Part shown: piece after piece, positions 7,799-15,466 of the stretch
Layout: each line of letters begins with the position of its first letter
Numbering within the stretch: the stretch's first letter is position 1
NCBI GenBank assembly: GCA_035550055.1
Contig: DASZRO010000008.1
Location: 1-35,320 of the forward strand
Length of the DNA: 35,320 nucleotides
Direction of reading: 5' to 3'
Source: Mycobacteriales bacterium
GTDB lineage: Bacteria; Actinomycetota; Actinomycetes; JAFAQI01
Made by a program: the position numbers and the translations under genes
Notes under the pieces: model-generated
Told to the model about the DNA's origin: nothing
Databases searched by the model: none
Seen by the model: the letters and a program-made list of their open reading frames with translations, nothing else

Positions 7799-8902
7799 TC
7801 AGGCGGGGATTGTGCCAAGGATGAGATCGGCGACGCGGTGGCGTTGCCAGCCTTGCTTGCCGAGCATGAGGTCGGTGGCCTTGGCCCGCTTGTAGTAGAA
7901 GTGCGCGGGGCACTCCCAGGTGAACCCGACCGCGCCATGGATCTGGATGCTCGTGCTGGTCACCGCGATCGCCGCCTCGGGTGCGTACGACTTGGCCATG
8001 CTCGCCGCCAGCTCGCGGTCGTCGTCATCGACGTCGGAGCACCAGGCGGCGTAATGGGTGATGACGCGCGCGAGGGTGAGCTCCTGCAGCATCTCCGCGG
8101 CCAGGTGCTTCACCGCCTGGAACGTCCCGATCGGGCGGCCGAACTGCACCCGCGCCTTGGAGTACTCGGCCGCGAGCTCGAAGGTGGCTTCCGACGCCCC
8201 GATCAGCTCGGCACAGAGCATCACCGCCGCGTCGTCGACGATGCGCCGCAAGAGCCCGGTCTGGTCGCCCGCGGGACCGAGCCGCCGGGCGGTCGTGCCG
8301 GACATTGCGAGCCGCCCGAGCTGCCGCGTCGGGTCGAGACCGGGGACCGGCTCGATGTCCGCACCCTCGACCAGGAAACCTGCGAGCCCGTCGCCGTCGT
8401 GCGCGACGACGATCACCCAGTCCGCGGTGGGCCCGTCCGCCACGGCCGGTTTGAGCCCGTCGAGGACCCATCCGCCGCCGTCCCTGGTCGCCCGGGTGCG
8501 TACCGACACGAGCGGGTCACCGGCGACCGCCATCTCCTCGACCGCGACCGTCCCCCGCTTCGCGCCCGACGCAAGGTCGGCGAGCAGCTCGTCGGCGCCG
8601 AGCCGCAGGGCCGCCGATGTCGCGAACACCGCCGACGAGAAGTACGGGCCCGGCAGCGGGACCCGGCCCATCTCCTCGCAGACGACCGTCATGTCGACCA
8701 GGCCGAGGCCGAGCCCGCCGTGCTCCTCCGGGATCAGCAGGCCGGGCCAGCCGAGGTCGGCGATCTGCCGCCACAGCCCGTCGGGCATCCGGCCGCCCTC
8801 GCCCACCATCGCAAGCATCTCACCCGCCGGGACCATGCCCGCGAGGGCATCCCGGACAGCCTCGCGGAGGGCCTTCTGGTCGTCGTTGAAGTCGAAGTCC
8901 AC
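7799..8902 (-). CDS. acyl-CoA dehydrogenase (FadE-like, small-subunit type)
   Basis: A 367-residue flavoprotein of the acyl-CoA dehydrogenase family that would introduce the alpha-beta double bond in an acyl-CoA. Near the N-terminus EHGGLGLG is typical; near the C-terminus are RVQFGRPIGTFQAVKH and HGAVGFTWECPAHFYYKRA, patterns characteristic of FadE partners that form heteromers in actinobacteria. I chose the GTG at 8902 because the protein then begins directly with the conserved DFDFNDDQKALRE and AGGA sits about 10 bases upstream. A longer frame reaches 8968 but runs through an operator-like dyad and adds unrelated residues. It is divergent from another acyl-CoA dehydrogenase at 8989. No Glu is seen in the classical C-terminal catalytic position, so it may need a partner subunit. 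Confidence 0.9.
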   Translation of the reverse strand: MDFDFNDDQKALREAVRDALAGMVPAGEMLAMVGEGGRMPDGLWRQIADLGWPGLLIPEEHGGLGLGLVDMTVVCEEMGRVPLPGPYFSSAVFATSAALRLGADELLADLASGAKRGTVAVEEMAVAGDPLVSVRTRATRDGGGWVLDGLKPAVADGPTADWVIVVAHDGDGLAGFLVEGADIEPVPGLDPTRQLGRLAMSGTTARRLGPAGDQTGLLRRIVDDAAVMLCAELIGASEATFELAAEYSKARVQFGRPIGTFQAVKHLAAEMLQELTLARVITHYAAWCSDVDDDDRELAASMAKSYAPEAAIAVTSTSIQIHGAVGFTWECPAHFYYKRAKATDLMLGKQGWQRHRVADLILGTIPA

Positions 8903-8926
8903 GCCGACATCCTGCGGGTTCGACAA

Positions 8927-8946
8927 CCCTGACGCAAATGTCAGGG
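8927..8946. promoter_or_regulatory. operator-like perfect dyad, copy 1
   Basis: CCCTGAC-GCAAAT-GTCAGGG is a perfect 7-bp inverted repeat with a 6-base spacer. It lies between the divergent acyl-CoA dehydrogenase genes, 24 bases from the GTG at 8902 and 42 bases from the ATG at 8989. The same core, CCTGAC-N6-GTCAGG, recurs at 15423 and 19098, also between divergent genes. Position and symmetry fit a dimeric repressor such as a TetR-type protein. A terminator is unlikely in a divergent gap, and there is no T-run. Confidence 0.75.
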
Positions 8947-8988
8947 AACGCTGCCGGCTGCACCCCACGGCGCGATAGGTTCGGCACC

Positions 8989-10182
8989 ATGGATTTCGCG
9001 TACACGCCCGAGGACGAGGCGTTCCGCACCGAGCTGCGGGAGTGGCTCGAGAAGAACCTCGCGGCCTTCGACGAGCAGCCGATCCCCGAGGTGCCGGGGA
9101 TGACCAAGCTGTACGCGAAGCGGCAGGCCTGGCAGAAGGTCATGGCCGCCGGCGGCTGGGCCGCCATCAACTGGCCCAAGGAGCTCGGGGGCCGCGAGGC
9201 GACCCTGATGCAGAACGTCATCTACTCCCAGGAGATGGCGAAGGCGAAGGCGCCGGGCATCTTCAACACCAATGGCATCTGGCAGATCGGCCCGATGATC
9301 ATCCGCTGGGGCACCCAGGAGCAGAAGGACCGCTGGCTGCACGGCATCCTCTACGCCGACGAGCACTGGTGCCAGGGGTTCTCCGAGCCCGAGGCCGGCT
9401 CCGACCTGGCCAACCTGCGGCTGCTCGCGATCCGCGACGGCGATGACTACGTCCTCGACGGCCAGAAGATCTGGATCACCACCGCGCACATCGCCAAGTG
9501 GGGCCTGTTCCTGGTGCGCACCGACCCGACGGCGATGGAGCGCGGCGCCAAGCACGACGGCATCACCGCGTTGATCGTCGACATGGAGACCCCGGGCATC
9601 ACCGCGACACCGATCACCGACATCGTCGGCGAGGACTCGTTCTGCCTCGTGACCTTCGACCAGGCCCGCATCCCCGCCGACTTCTCGCGGCTGGGCAACG
9701 AGGGCGAAGGCTGGATGGTCGCGATGGGCACCCTGACCAACGAACGGGTCGGTACGGCGGGGCTGTCGATCACCATGAAGTCCGAGCTCGACCGCGCCGT
9801 GGACTGGGCGCGCGAGAACAACCCGGGCGCTCTCGCCGACCCGGACCTGCGGGACCGGCTGGCGCGGGCGTACACCCAGATCGAGATGACCAGACTGCTC
9901 AACATGCGGGCGCTGTCGAAGGTGCTCAAGGGCGAGAAGGGCTGGCCAGAGGTCCAGATCGCCAAGCTCCAGTGGAGCCATCTCGCCCAGACCCTCGCCG
10001 CGCTGCAGGTGGACCTGCTGGGTACGGCGGCACTGCTGGCGCGAGGCGGGCCGGATGCGGTCGACAAGGGCAACTGGTCGCGGCTGTACAGCTACCAGCG
10101 CTACACCTCGATCGGCGCCGGCACCACGCAGGTGCAGAAGAACATCATCGCCGACCGCGCGATCAAGCTGCCACGCAAGTGA
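8989..10182 (+). CDS. acyl-CoA dehydrogenase (FadE-like, large-subunit type)
   Basis: A 397-residue flavin-dependent acyl-CoA dehydrogenase. QGFSEPEAGSDLANLR in the beta-domain and GQKIWITTAHIAKW are the FAD-contacting signatures; NERVGTAG precedes the C-terminal helical domain. At the site where short- and medium-chain enzymes carry the catalytic Glu (YEGT), this protein reads GAGTTQVQKN, so the base is missing or supplied from elsewhere. This is common in FadE proteins working as heterotetramers. The ATG at 8989 gives a normal N-terminus (MDFAYTPEDEAF); TAGGTT at 8976-8981 could be a -10 element, making the message leaderless or nearly so. It is divergent from the FadE gene at 8902 with the dyad between them, and is followed 15 bases later by an SDR. 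Confidence 0.92.
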   Translation: MDFAYTPEDEAFRTELREWLEKNLAAFDEQPIPEVPGMTKLYAKRQAWQKVMAAGGWAAINWPKELGGREATLMQNVIYSQEMAKAKAPGIFNTNGIWQIGPMIIRWGTQEQKDRWLHGILYADEHWCQGFSEPEAGSDLANLRLLAIRDGDDYVLDGQKIWITTAHIAKWGLFLVRTDPTAMERGAKHDGITALIVDMETPGITATPITDIVGEDSFCLVTFDQARIPADFSRLGNEGEGWMVAMGTLTNERVGTAGLSITMKSELDRAVDWARENNPGALADPDLRDRLARAYTQIEMTRLLNMRALSKVLKGEKGWPEVQIAKLQWSHLAQTLAALQVDLLGTAALLARGGPDAVDKGNWSRLYSYQRYTSIGAGTTQVQKNIIADRAIKLPRK

Positions 10183-10197
10183 CAAGGGGCTGACGTC

Positions 10198-11019
10198 ATG
10201 CCAAAGCCGAAGAACACGCTGCAACTGGCCGGCTCCGCGATCCTCGTCACGGGCGCGTCCACCGGCATCGGCGCCGCGACCGCCCGAGCACTCGGTGCCG
10301 CCGGCGCCCGAGTCGGCCTCGTCGCCCGCCGCAAGGAGCTGCTCGACCAGGTCGCCCAGGAGACCCGCGACGCCGGCGCTCCCGATGTCGAGGTATGGGC
10401 CGCGGACCTTTCCGACTTGCCGCTTGCCGAGAAGGTCGCCCTCGAGGCGTGGCAGCGCTTCGGTGCGATCGACGGGCTGGTCAACAACGCCGGCGCGCCG
10501 AAGCGCAAGCACGTCACCCGGCTGACCGCGCAAGAGGTCGAAGAGATCATGACGCTCAACTACTTCTCACCGGTCCGGATGACGCTCGCGCTCCTGCCGT
10601 TGATGCGAGAGCGCGGGAGCGGGGTCGTCGTCAACGTGGCGAGCCTCGCGGGCCGCGTCGCGCCGCCGCGGGAGTCGGCGTACGCCGGCAGCAAGTTCGC
10701 GCTCAACGGCTTCAGCGAGGTCATGGCGGTCGACCTCTACGAGGAGAACATCCACGTCCGCGCGATCCAGCCGGGACCCATCGAGACCTCGATCTGGGGC
10801 GACGTGCCCGGCAACGAAAAGGCGGCGTACGACGGAGAGTTCTTCCCGCCGGAGGACTGCGCGGCCGCGATCCTCGACGCGCTGACCGGCGATGGCTTCG
10901 AGCGCTACATCCCCGAGTCGCTCGGCGACGTCGTGAAGCTGAAGGCGCAGGACGTCGACGGCTTCATCGCCGGCAGCGCGGCCTTCGCCAAGAACCCCGA
11001 AGCCGTCGAGAAGGTCTGA
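10198..11019 (+). CDS. short-chain dehydrogenase/reductase
   Basis: A 273-residue classical SDR. The cofactor motif TGASTGIG is at 18-25, NNAG at 96-99, and the catalytic residues are Ser149, Tyr162 and Lys166. PGPIETSIW follows as in family members with broad hydrophobic substrates. The ATG at 10198 has AAGGGG (10184-10189) at good spacing, and the gene follows the acyl-CoA dehydrogenase by 15 bases, so the two are co-transcribed. It would therefore share the operator at 8927. A role as a hydroxyacyl-CoA or hydroxysteroid dehydrogenase fits the context, but the sequence alone supports only an NAD(P)-dependent oxidoreductase. The following SRPBCC gene is convergent, 15 bases away, with no obvious terminator in the gap. 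Confidence 0.9.
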   Translation: MPKPKNTLQLAGSAILVTGASTGIGAATARALGAAGARVGLVARRKELLDQVAQETRDAGAPDVEVWAADLSDLPLAEKVALEAWQRFGAIDGLVNNAGAPKRKHVTRLTAQEVEEIMTLNYFSPVRMTLALLPLMRERGSGVVVNVASLAGRVAPPRESAYAGSKFALNGFSEVMAVDLYEENIHVRAIQPGPIETSIWGDVPGNEKAAYDGEFFPPEDCAAAILDALTGDGFERYIPESLGDVVKLKAQDVDGFIAGSAAFAKNPEAVEKV

Positions 11020-11034
11020 CCCCTCTCCGCGGTT

Positions 11035-11499
11035 CTAGTGGGCGGCGATCCCCCGGCCGCGCTCACCTGACTCCATCAGGCGGGCGATCTCAGCAACCTC
11101 GGTGGCCACGGACTGGGCGAACCAGCTCTTCGTGGTGAGGTCCCACAACTTGCCGAACGGGCGGCGCATCGCGATCTCCTCGACGTGTCGCACGAACGCC
11201 CCGCCGTCGCGGTCTTCGATCTCGAACCACGCATGCATGTACGCCGCGACGCCGTGCTCGAGGACGACGTCGATCGAGTGCGGCGGCAGCCACCGGTAGC
11301 GGGTGATGACCGAGCCCGGGAACTTGCCCAGGAACTTGCCGTCCTCACGGGCGATCATGCCGTCGTCGGTGTCGGCAAGCTTCGTCACGCCGACCACCTT
11401 GAGGTCGGCCTTCGAGTACTGAGCCGGATCCAGCACGAAATCGAAGATGTCCTGAGCCGTCACGCCGGCGATGAACGCTGAGCCCTCACCTCGGATCAT
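11035..11499 (-). CDS. SRPBCC (START/polyketide-cyclase fold) protein
   Basis: A 154-residue cytoplasmic protein that reads as a helix-grip fold ligand-binding protein. The N-terminal strand is followed by AQDIFDFVLDPAQYSKAD, the usual 'p..vw..l.d...y..w' element. A middle strand series contains FEIEDRDGGAFVRHVEEIAM, and the long C-terminal helix begins near WDLTTKSWFAQSVATEVAEIARLME. Such proteins bind or modify hydrophobic small molecules; no catalytic residues can be assigned. It is transcribed alone, toward the SDR gene and away from the membrane protein at 11553, with 53 bases between the divergent starts. The ATG at 11499 is the only reasonable start. Confidence 0.75.
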   Translation of the reverse strand: MIRGEGSAFIAGVTAQDIFDFVLDPAQYSKADLKVVGVTKLADTDDGMIAREDGKFLGKFPGSVITRYRWLPPHSIDVVLEHGVAAYMHAWFEIEDRDGGAFVRHVEEIAMRRPFGKLWDLTTKSWFAQSVATEVAEIARLMESGERGRGIAAH

Positions 11500-11552
11500 G
11501 CGGGCATCTTGGCACGCGCCGGGGCCTGGCCGGGCTCATCTACGGTGGGCAC

Positions 11553-11954
11553 GTGCCGGTGGCCTTCCAGAACGCCTCACGCAAGCGTGCGGCTGCCGCC
11601 GTCGCGGCGTACGGTGTGGTGCTGGCAGTGATCGCCGGCCTGCTGTTGCCGCCGGTCGCCGTCGTACCGGTGGTGCTGGCCACAGCATGGGCGGTGTGGC
11701 GCAACCTGATCGGTGGCGTGTTCGTCACCGACGATCGGGTGCTCGTCCGCAACCTGTCCCACACGATCCGGCTGCCACGCACCGAGGTCACCGACGTCAC
11801 CGTCATCGCAGGAGCGCACGACACGACCGGCGCGGGATACGTCTGCGTCATCACCGAGGACGGCAGCTGCCACCAGGCGACCGGGCTGCGCCGGGACCCG
11901 CTGCGCGCCGAGGCGTTGGCCGCCGCGATCCGGCAGGCGATCGCGGCGCGCTGA
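11553..11954 (+). CDS. small membrane protein with PH-like domain
   Basis: A 133-residue protein with two hydrophobic segments at about residues 13-33 and 35-48, the second ending in AWAVWRNL. A soluble part follows, GGVFVTDDRVLVRNLSHTIRLPRTEVTDVTV, which has the pattern of bacterial PH-domain membrane proteins (often annotated PH domain-containing protein). It probably sits in the cytoplasmic membrane with the beta-rich part in the cytosol. The start is a GTG at 11553 with only a weak purine-rich upstream sequence. It ends 10 bases from the convergent DUF3224 gene. Function is unknown and nothing ties it to the catabolic genes. Confidence 0.7.
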   Translation: MPVAFQNASRKRAAAAVAAYGVVLAVIAGLLLPPVAVVPVVLATAWAVWRNLIGGVFVTDDRVLVRNLSHTIRLPRTEVTDVTVIAGAHDTTGAGYVCVITEDGSCHQATGLRRDPLRAEALAAAIRQAIAAR

Positions 11955-11964
11955 CCGCGGCGCG

Positions 11965-12345
11965 CTAGCCGAGATCGATCTCGAAGTACGCGCCGTCGTC
12001 GTCGTGCTGGATGCGCGCCGAGCCGGTCCAGCTTGCGAAGTCGCCGGTGCCGGCGTTCGGCACGATGTGCCCGAACCAGGTCGAGGGGTCTGACTCCAGC
12101 CCGCCGTGTTGTACGACGAACGTGCCCTCCTCGCCGGTATCGGTCCGGCCGCGGATCTGCTCCGTCGCGACGTAGGAGCGGGACCCCTCCTCGGTCCCGG
12201 CTGACATGAACAACGTGGTGGCCGACCCCACGATCCCGGAGCTGAACGTCTTGGAGAACACGAGCATCCCGACCCAGTCGGCGTCGAGCCCGCTCGGGGT
12301 GGTCGGCTCGGCCTTCGTCACGGCGAATCGCGCGATCAACGTCAT
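11965..12345 (-). CDS. DUF3224 domain-containing protein
   Basis: A 126-residue protein matching the DUF3224 pattern: a middle FSKTFSSGIVGSATTLFMSAG, then SYVATEQIRGRTDTGEEGTFVVQHGG, and a final IVPNAGTGDFASWTGSARIQ. The family is a small beta-barrel, compared by fold to allene oxide cyclase-like proteins; its biochemical role is not known. There is no signal peptide. Transcription is away from the DUF429 gene, with 44 bases between the two starts, and the ATG at 12345 begins just before the first conserved strand. The protein is full length for the family. Confidence 0.8.
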   Translation of the reverse strand: MTLIARFAVTKAEPTTPSGLDADWVGMLVFSKTFSSGIVGSATTLFMSAGTEEGSRSYVATEQIRGRTDTGEEGTFVVQHGGLESDPSTWFGHIVPNAGTGDFASWTGSARIQHDDDGAYFEIDLG

Positions 12346-12389
12346 GCCCGCATCATGCCCAATCGGCTCACCCTCGCTACCGTGCCGGG

Positions 12390-13166
12390 GTGATCACCGT
12401 CGGCGTGGACCTCGCGGCCGAGCCCAAACGCACGGCGGTCGCGATGCTGGAGTGGGACCACGAGGGGGTCCGCCTGGTCGAGCTGCTCGCCACCGCCGAC
12501 GACGAGCAGATCCTCGAGCTGGCAGTTCAGGCGGACAAGACCGGCATCGACTGCCCACTGGGCTGGTCCGACGACTTCGTCGCGTTCGTCAACGAGCACC
12601 ACGCCGGCAACGTCGCGTCGACGCCGGTCGACGCCGCGGCGCGGGTGCCGCTGCGCTATCGCGCGACCGACCTGTTCCTGATCGAGGAGAAGCTAGGCCG
12701 CCCGCTCAGCGTGTCCTCCGACCTGATCGCCGTCCCGGCGATGCGGGCGGCGGGCCTGCTGGCCGCGATGGCGCGCGCCGGGATCGAGGTCGACCGGGCG
12801 GGGGTGACCGGCGGGGTCGCCGAGACGTATCCGGCGCTCGCGATCCGGCACTGGAAGCTCGACGGCGGCAAGTACAAGGGCGCCGGCAACGAGGGCGGCC
12901 TGTCCGCGATGGCCGACAAGCTGCGCAGGGGCTTCCGCGGCCGGCTCGACCTCGGCGAGCACCGCGCGGCGGTTCGCCGATCCGACGACGCCTTCGACGC
13001 GCTGATGTGCGCACTGGTCGCCCGGGCGACGATGGTCTATCGGGGTACGGCGCAGATCCCGCGCGGGCTGGTGCAGCGCGCCCGGCGGGAAGGTTGGATC
13101 GCCGTACCGACCTGCCGCCTCGACGAGCTCATCGCCCCCGTCGAGTACGACCCCAGCGCCTCGTGA
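12390..13166 (+). CDS. DUF429 domain-containing protein (RNase H-like fold)
   Basis: A 258-residue protein whose N-terminus, ITVGVDLAAEPKRTAVAML, is the first strand of the DUF429 family with the conserved Asp7. This is followed by IDCPLGWS, VSSDLIAVPAMRA, GVAETYPALAIR and SDDAFDALMCALVARA, the remaining conserved blocks. The family is predicted to have an RNase H-like fold with acidic active-site residues, so a nuclease has been suggested, but the function is not established. It starts at a GTG at 12390; the more upstream reading in this frame is poor. It ends 10 bases from the convergent thiolase. No defence, repair or mobile gene is nearby that would specify a role. Confidence 0.8.
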   Translation: MITVGVDLAAEPKRTAVAMLEWDHEGVRLVELLATADDEQILELAVQADKTGIDCPLGWSDDFVAFVNEHHAGNVASTPVDAAARVPLRYRATDLFLIEEKLGRPLSVSSDLIAVPAMRAAGLLAAMARAGIEVDRAGVTGGVAETYPALAIRHWKLDGGKYKGAGNEGGLSAMADKLRRGFRGRLDLGEHRAAVRRSDDAFDALMCALVARATMVYRGTAQIPRGLVQRARREGWIAVPTCRLDELIAPVEYDPSAS

Positions 13167-13176
13167 CAGCCAGGGA

Positions 13177-14355
13177 TCAGGCGAGGCGCTCGATCACTGT
13201 GACGTTGGCCTGACCGCCGCCTTCGCACATCGTCTGCAAGCCGAGCTTGCCGCCGGTGTCCTCGAGGAAGTGGAGCATCGTCGTCATCAGCCGGATGCCC
13301 GAGGCACCGAGCGGGTGACCGATCGCGATCGCGCCGCCACGCGGGTTGAGCTTCTCAGGCTCGGGCTTGAACTCGCGCTCCCACGCCATCGTGATCGACG
13401 CGAACGCCTCGTTGACCTCGATCGCGTCGAAGTCCGCCGTCGTCAGGCCGGTCTTGTCGTAGAGCTTGCGGGTCACCGGGTTCGGCGCGGTCAGCACCCA
13501 CACCGCGGAGTCGGCACCGACCGCGAAGTGGCGAAACGCCGCCCGCGGGCGAAGCCCGAGCTTGTCGGCCATCGCCGGTGAGGCGATCAGCATGGCCGCG
13601 GCGCCGTCGTTCATCTGCGAGGAGTTGCCGGCAGTGATGTCCGGCGCGTCCTCGGGCTTGAAGTGCGCACTCGGCAGTGCCGCCATCTTCTCCGCCGACG
13701 TCTCGTGACGGATCCCCTCGTCGTCGGTCATGACGACGCCGGTGTCGTTGCCCTCCTCGTCACGCAAGGTGATCGGCACGATCTCGCGCTTGAAAGCGCC
13801 GGCCCGCTGCGCCTGCGACGCGCGCCGGTGCGACTCGATGGCGAACGCGTCCATCTCGGCGCGGGTGATACCCCAGTCGTTGGCGATCTTCTGCGCCACC
13901 TCGAACTGCATCTTCAGCTGGTTGTCGCAGGCCGCGATGAACGCCGGGGAGAACGGGCCGGTGCCGCCGCGCGCGTTGGACGCCATCGGCGCCCGCGTCA
14001 TCGACTCCACGCCACAGGCGATCACCAGGTCGTAGGCGCCCGCCATCACTCCCTGCGCGGCGAAGTGGACGGCCTGCTGCGACGAGCCACACTGCCGGTC
14101 CACGGTCGTGGCCGCCACGGTCTGCGGCAGGCCCGCCGCCACCCAGGCGTTGCGGGTCACGTTGGTGCCCTGCTCGCCACTTTGCGTCACGCACCCGCCG
14201 ATGACGTCGTCGACCGTCGCGGGGTCGATGCCGTTGCGTTCGACGAGCGCGGACAGGACGTGCCCGAGCAGGTCCGTCGGGTGCCAGCCGGCCAGCGCCC
14301 CCTTGCGCTTGCCGATCGGCGTACGGATCGCGTCGAGGATGACCGCCTCGCCCAT
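13177..14355 (-). CDS. thiolase (acetyl-CoA C-acyltransferase)
   Basis: A 392-residue catalytic thiolase that cleaves 3-ketoacyl-CoA with CoA, or condenses two acyl-CoAs. The nucleophilic Cys89 lies in DRQCGSSQQAVHFAAQG, NEAFA is in mid-C-domain, GHPLGASG carries His347, and CEGGGQAN carries the second catalytic Cys377, so all active-site residues are intact. The ATG at 14355 overlaps the stop of the 2-hydroxyacid dehydrogenase, implying coupled translation; the frame is open further upstream but only as antisense reading of that gene. Being downstream of the hydroxyacid dehydrogenase, it probably belongs to the unit controlled by the dyad at 15423. It would perform the last step of the beta-oxidation cycle supported by the acyl-CoA dehydrogenases and hydratase around it. 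Confidence 0.93.
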   Translation of the reverse strand: MGEAVILDAIRTPIGKRKGALAGWHPTDLLGHVLSALVERNGIDPATVDDVIGGCVTQSGEQGTNVTRNAWVAAGLPQTVAATTVDRQCGSSQQAVHFAAQGVMAGAYDLVIACGVESMTRAPMASNARGGTGPFSPAFIAACDNQLKMQFEVAQKIANDWGITRAEMDAFAIESHRRASQAQRAGAFKREIVPITLRDEEGNDTGVVMTDDEGIRHETSAEKMAALPSAHFKPEDAPDITAGNSSQMNDGAAAMLIASPAMADKLGLRPRAAFRHFAVGADSAVWVLTAPNPVTRKLYDKTGLTTADFDAIEVNEAFASITMAWEREFKPEPEKLNPRGGAIAIGHPLGASGIRLMTTMLHFLEDTGGKLGLQTMCEGGGQANVTVIERLA

Positions 14356-15329
14356 CACAGCACCTCCGGGTTGACGCAGTTCGTCGGCTTCTCGCCATTC
14401 AAGACCGCCTGGATGCCCCTGGCGATCAGCAGCGAGTGGTTTGCCTCGGTGTCGTAGGTCGCGCCGCCGATGTGCGGGGTCAGGACGACGTTCTGCAGCG
14501 CGGCGAGATCGCTCGTCGGGTCGAGCCACTCATGGTCGAAGTGATCCAGCCCGGCGCCGCCGAGGTGGCCCGACTTCAGCGCCTCGACCATCGCGTCGGT
14601 GTCGTGCAGCGCGGCGCGGGCGGCGTTGAGGTAGAGGGCGCCGGGCTTCATCGCGGCGAACTCGTCCGCGCCGATCATGCCGCGGGTCGAGTCGAGCACG
14701 GGTGCGTGCATCGACACGATGTCGGCCTCGGCGAGCAGGTTTCCGAGCGAGTACGTCGCCTCCGCGACATAAGGGTCGTAGGCGATCACCTTCATGCCCA
14801 GCCCCTGCAACCGCCACTCGAGGGCTCGGGCGACGGCGCCGTAGCCGACCAGCCCGACCGTCTTGCCCGCCAGCTCCCACGCCCGGAAACGCTGGTACGG
14901 AATGGTCCCGTCACGGTAGATGTCGCCCTGCCGGCACTCCTTGTCCGCGACGACGACACCGCGCGCCACGGCGAACAGCAACGCGACGCAGATCTCCGCG
15001 ACGCCGTCGGCGTTGCGGCCGGGTGCGCGCAACACCGGGATCCCGGCCTTGGTGGCGGCCTCGACGTCGACGTTGTTGGGGTCGCCGCGGGTGCAGCCGA
15101 TCACCTTCAGCGGCTGCTCCATGACCGGACCGTTGACGTTGTCCGACTCGCACACCAGCACGGTCGCACCGACTTCGGCGAGCTTCGCCGCGAGGTCCTC
15201 AGCCTTGTAGAGCTTGACCGGCTGCTGCTCGATCCACGGCTCGTAGACAATGTCGCACAACGACTCCAGGATCTCCTTGCCTTCGCCACGCAGCGGCGCG
15301 AGCACAAGGGCACGTGGACGGTCGGGCAT
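14355..15329 (-). CDS. D-2-hydroxyacid dehydrogenase (phosphoglycerate dehydrogenase-like)
   Basis: A 324-residue NAD-dependent dehydrogenase of the D-isomer-specific 2-hydroxyacid family. The Rossmann motif is GLVGYGAVARAL (159-170), followed by YDPY. The catalytic triad is Arg238 (NAARAAL), Glu267 (GLDHFDHE) and His286 (TPHIGG), matching the Arg-Glu-His order of phosphoglycerate dehydrogenase. There is no C-terminal ACT domain, so it is a catabolic or short form. I chose the ATG at 15329 because GAGGGAGG lies just upstream and the protein then begins with the expected MPDRPRALVL; the frame continues to 15386 without homology. It is the first gene of a unit with the thiolase and is divergent from the FGGY kinase, with a regulatory dyad between. 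The substrate is probably a sugar-derived 2-hydroxy or 2-keto acid. Confidence 0.88.
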   Translation of the reverse strand: MPDRPRALVLAPLRGEGKEILESLCDIVYEPWIEQQPVKLYKAEDLAAKLAEVGATVLVCESDNVNGPVMEQPLKVIGCTRGDPNNVDVEAATKAGIPVLRAPGRNADGVAEICVALLFAVARGVVVADKECRQGDIYRDGTIPYQRFRAWELAGKTVGLVGYGAVARALEWRLQGLGMKVIAYDPYVAEATYSLGNLLAEADIVSMHAPVLDSTRGMIGADEFAAMKPGALYLNAARAALHDTDAMVEALKSGHLGGAGLDHFDHEWLDPTSDLAALQNVVLTPHIGGATYDTEANHSLLIARGIQAVLNGEKPTNCVNPEVL

Positions 15330-15422
15330 CGGGCCTCCCTCACGGAGCACAACGCGGGTGAGGCTCCAGTGATGCCTCCCCATCACACCCCGGGGGGCGC
15401 TACGTTCAGAGTATCGGGAAAC

Positions 15423-15440
15423 CCTGACGCGCGTGTCAGG
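15423..15440. promoter_or_regulatory. operator-like perfect dyad, copy 2
   Basis: CCTGAC-GCGCGT-GTCAGG, a perfect 6-bp inverted repeat with a 6-base spacer. It lies 26 bases upstream of the FGGY kinase start (15467) and 93 bases from the divergent hydroxyacid dehydrogenase start (15329). The core is identical to the dyads at 8927 and 19098. The spacer GCGCGT differs from the other two, so only the arms are conserved, as expected for recognition by a dimeric protein. Confidence 0.75.
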
Positions 15441-15466
15441 TCCGGGCGTACGAAGGGTGGGCGTCG

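Noticed and set aside
10191-10198. TGACGTCA palindrome at the SDR start
   Set aside because: Eight bases without the N6 spacer or the CC/GG flanks of the repeated dyads; it overlaps the start codon and is probably chance.
12390-13166. DUF429 protein as part of a defence or toxin system
   Set aside because: Neighbours are a DUF3224 protein and a thiolase; no partner nuclease, helicase or antitoxin gene is present.
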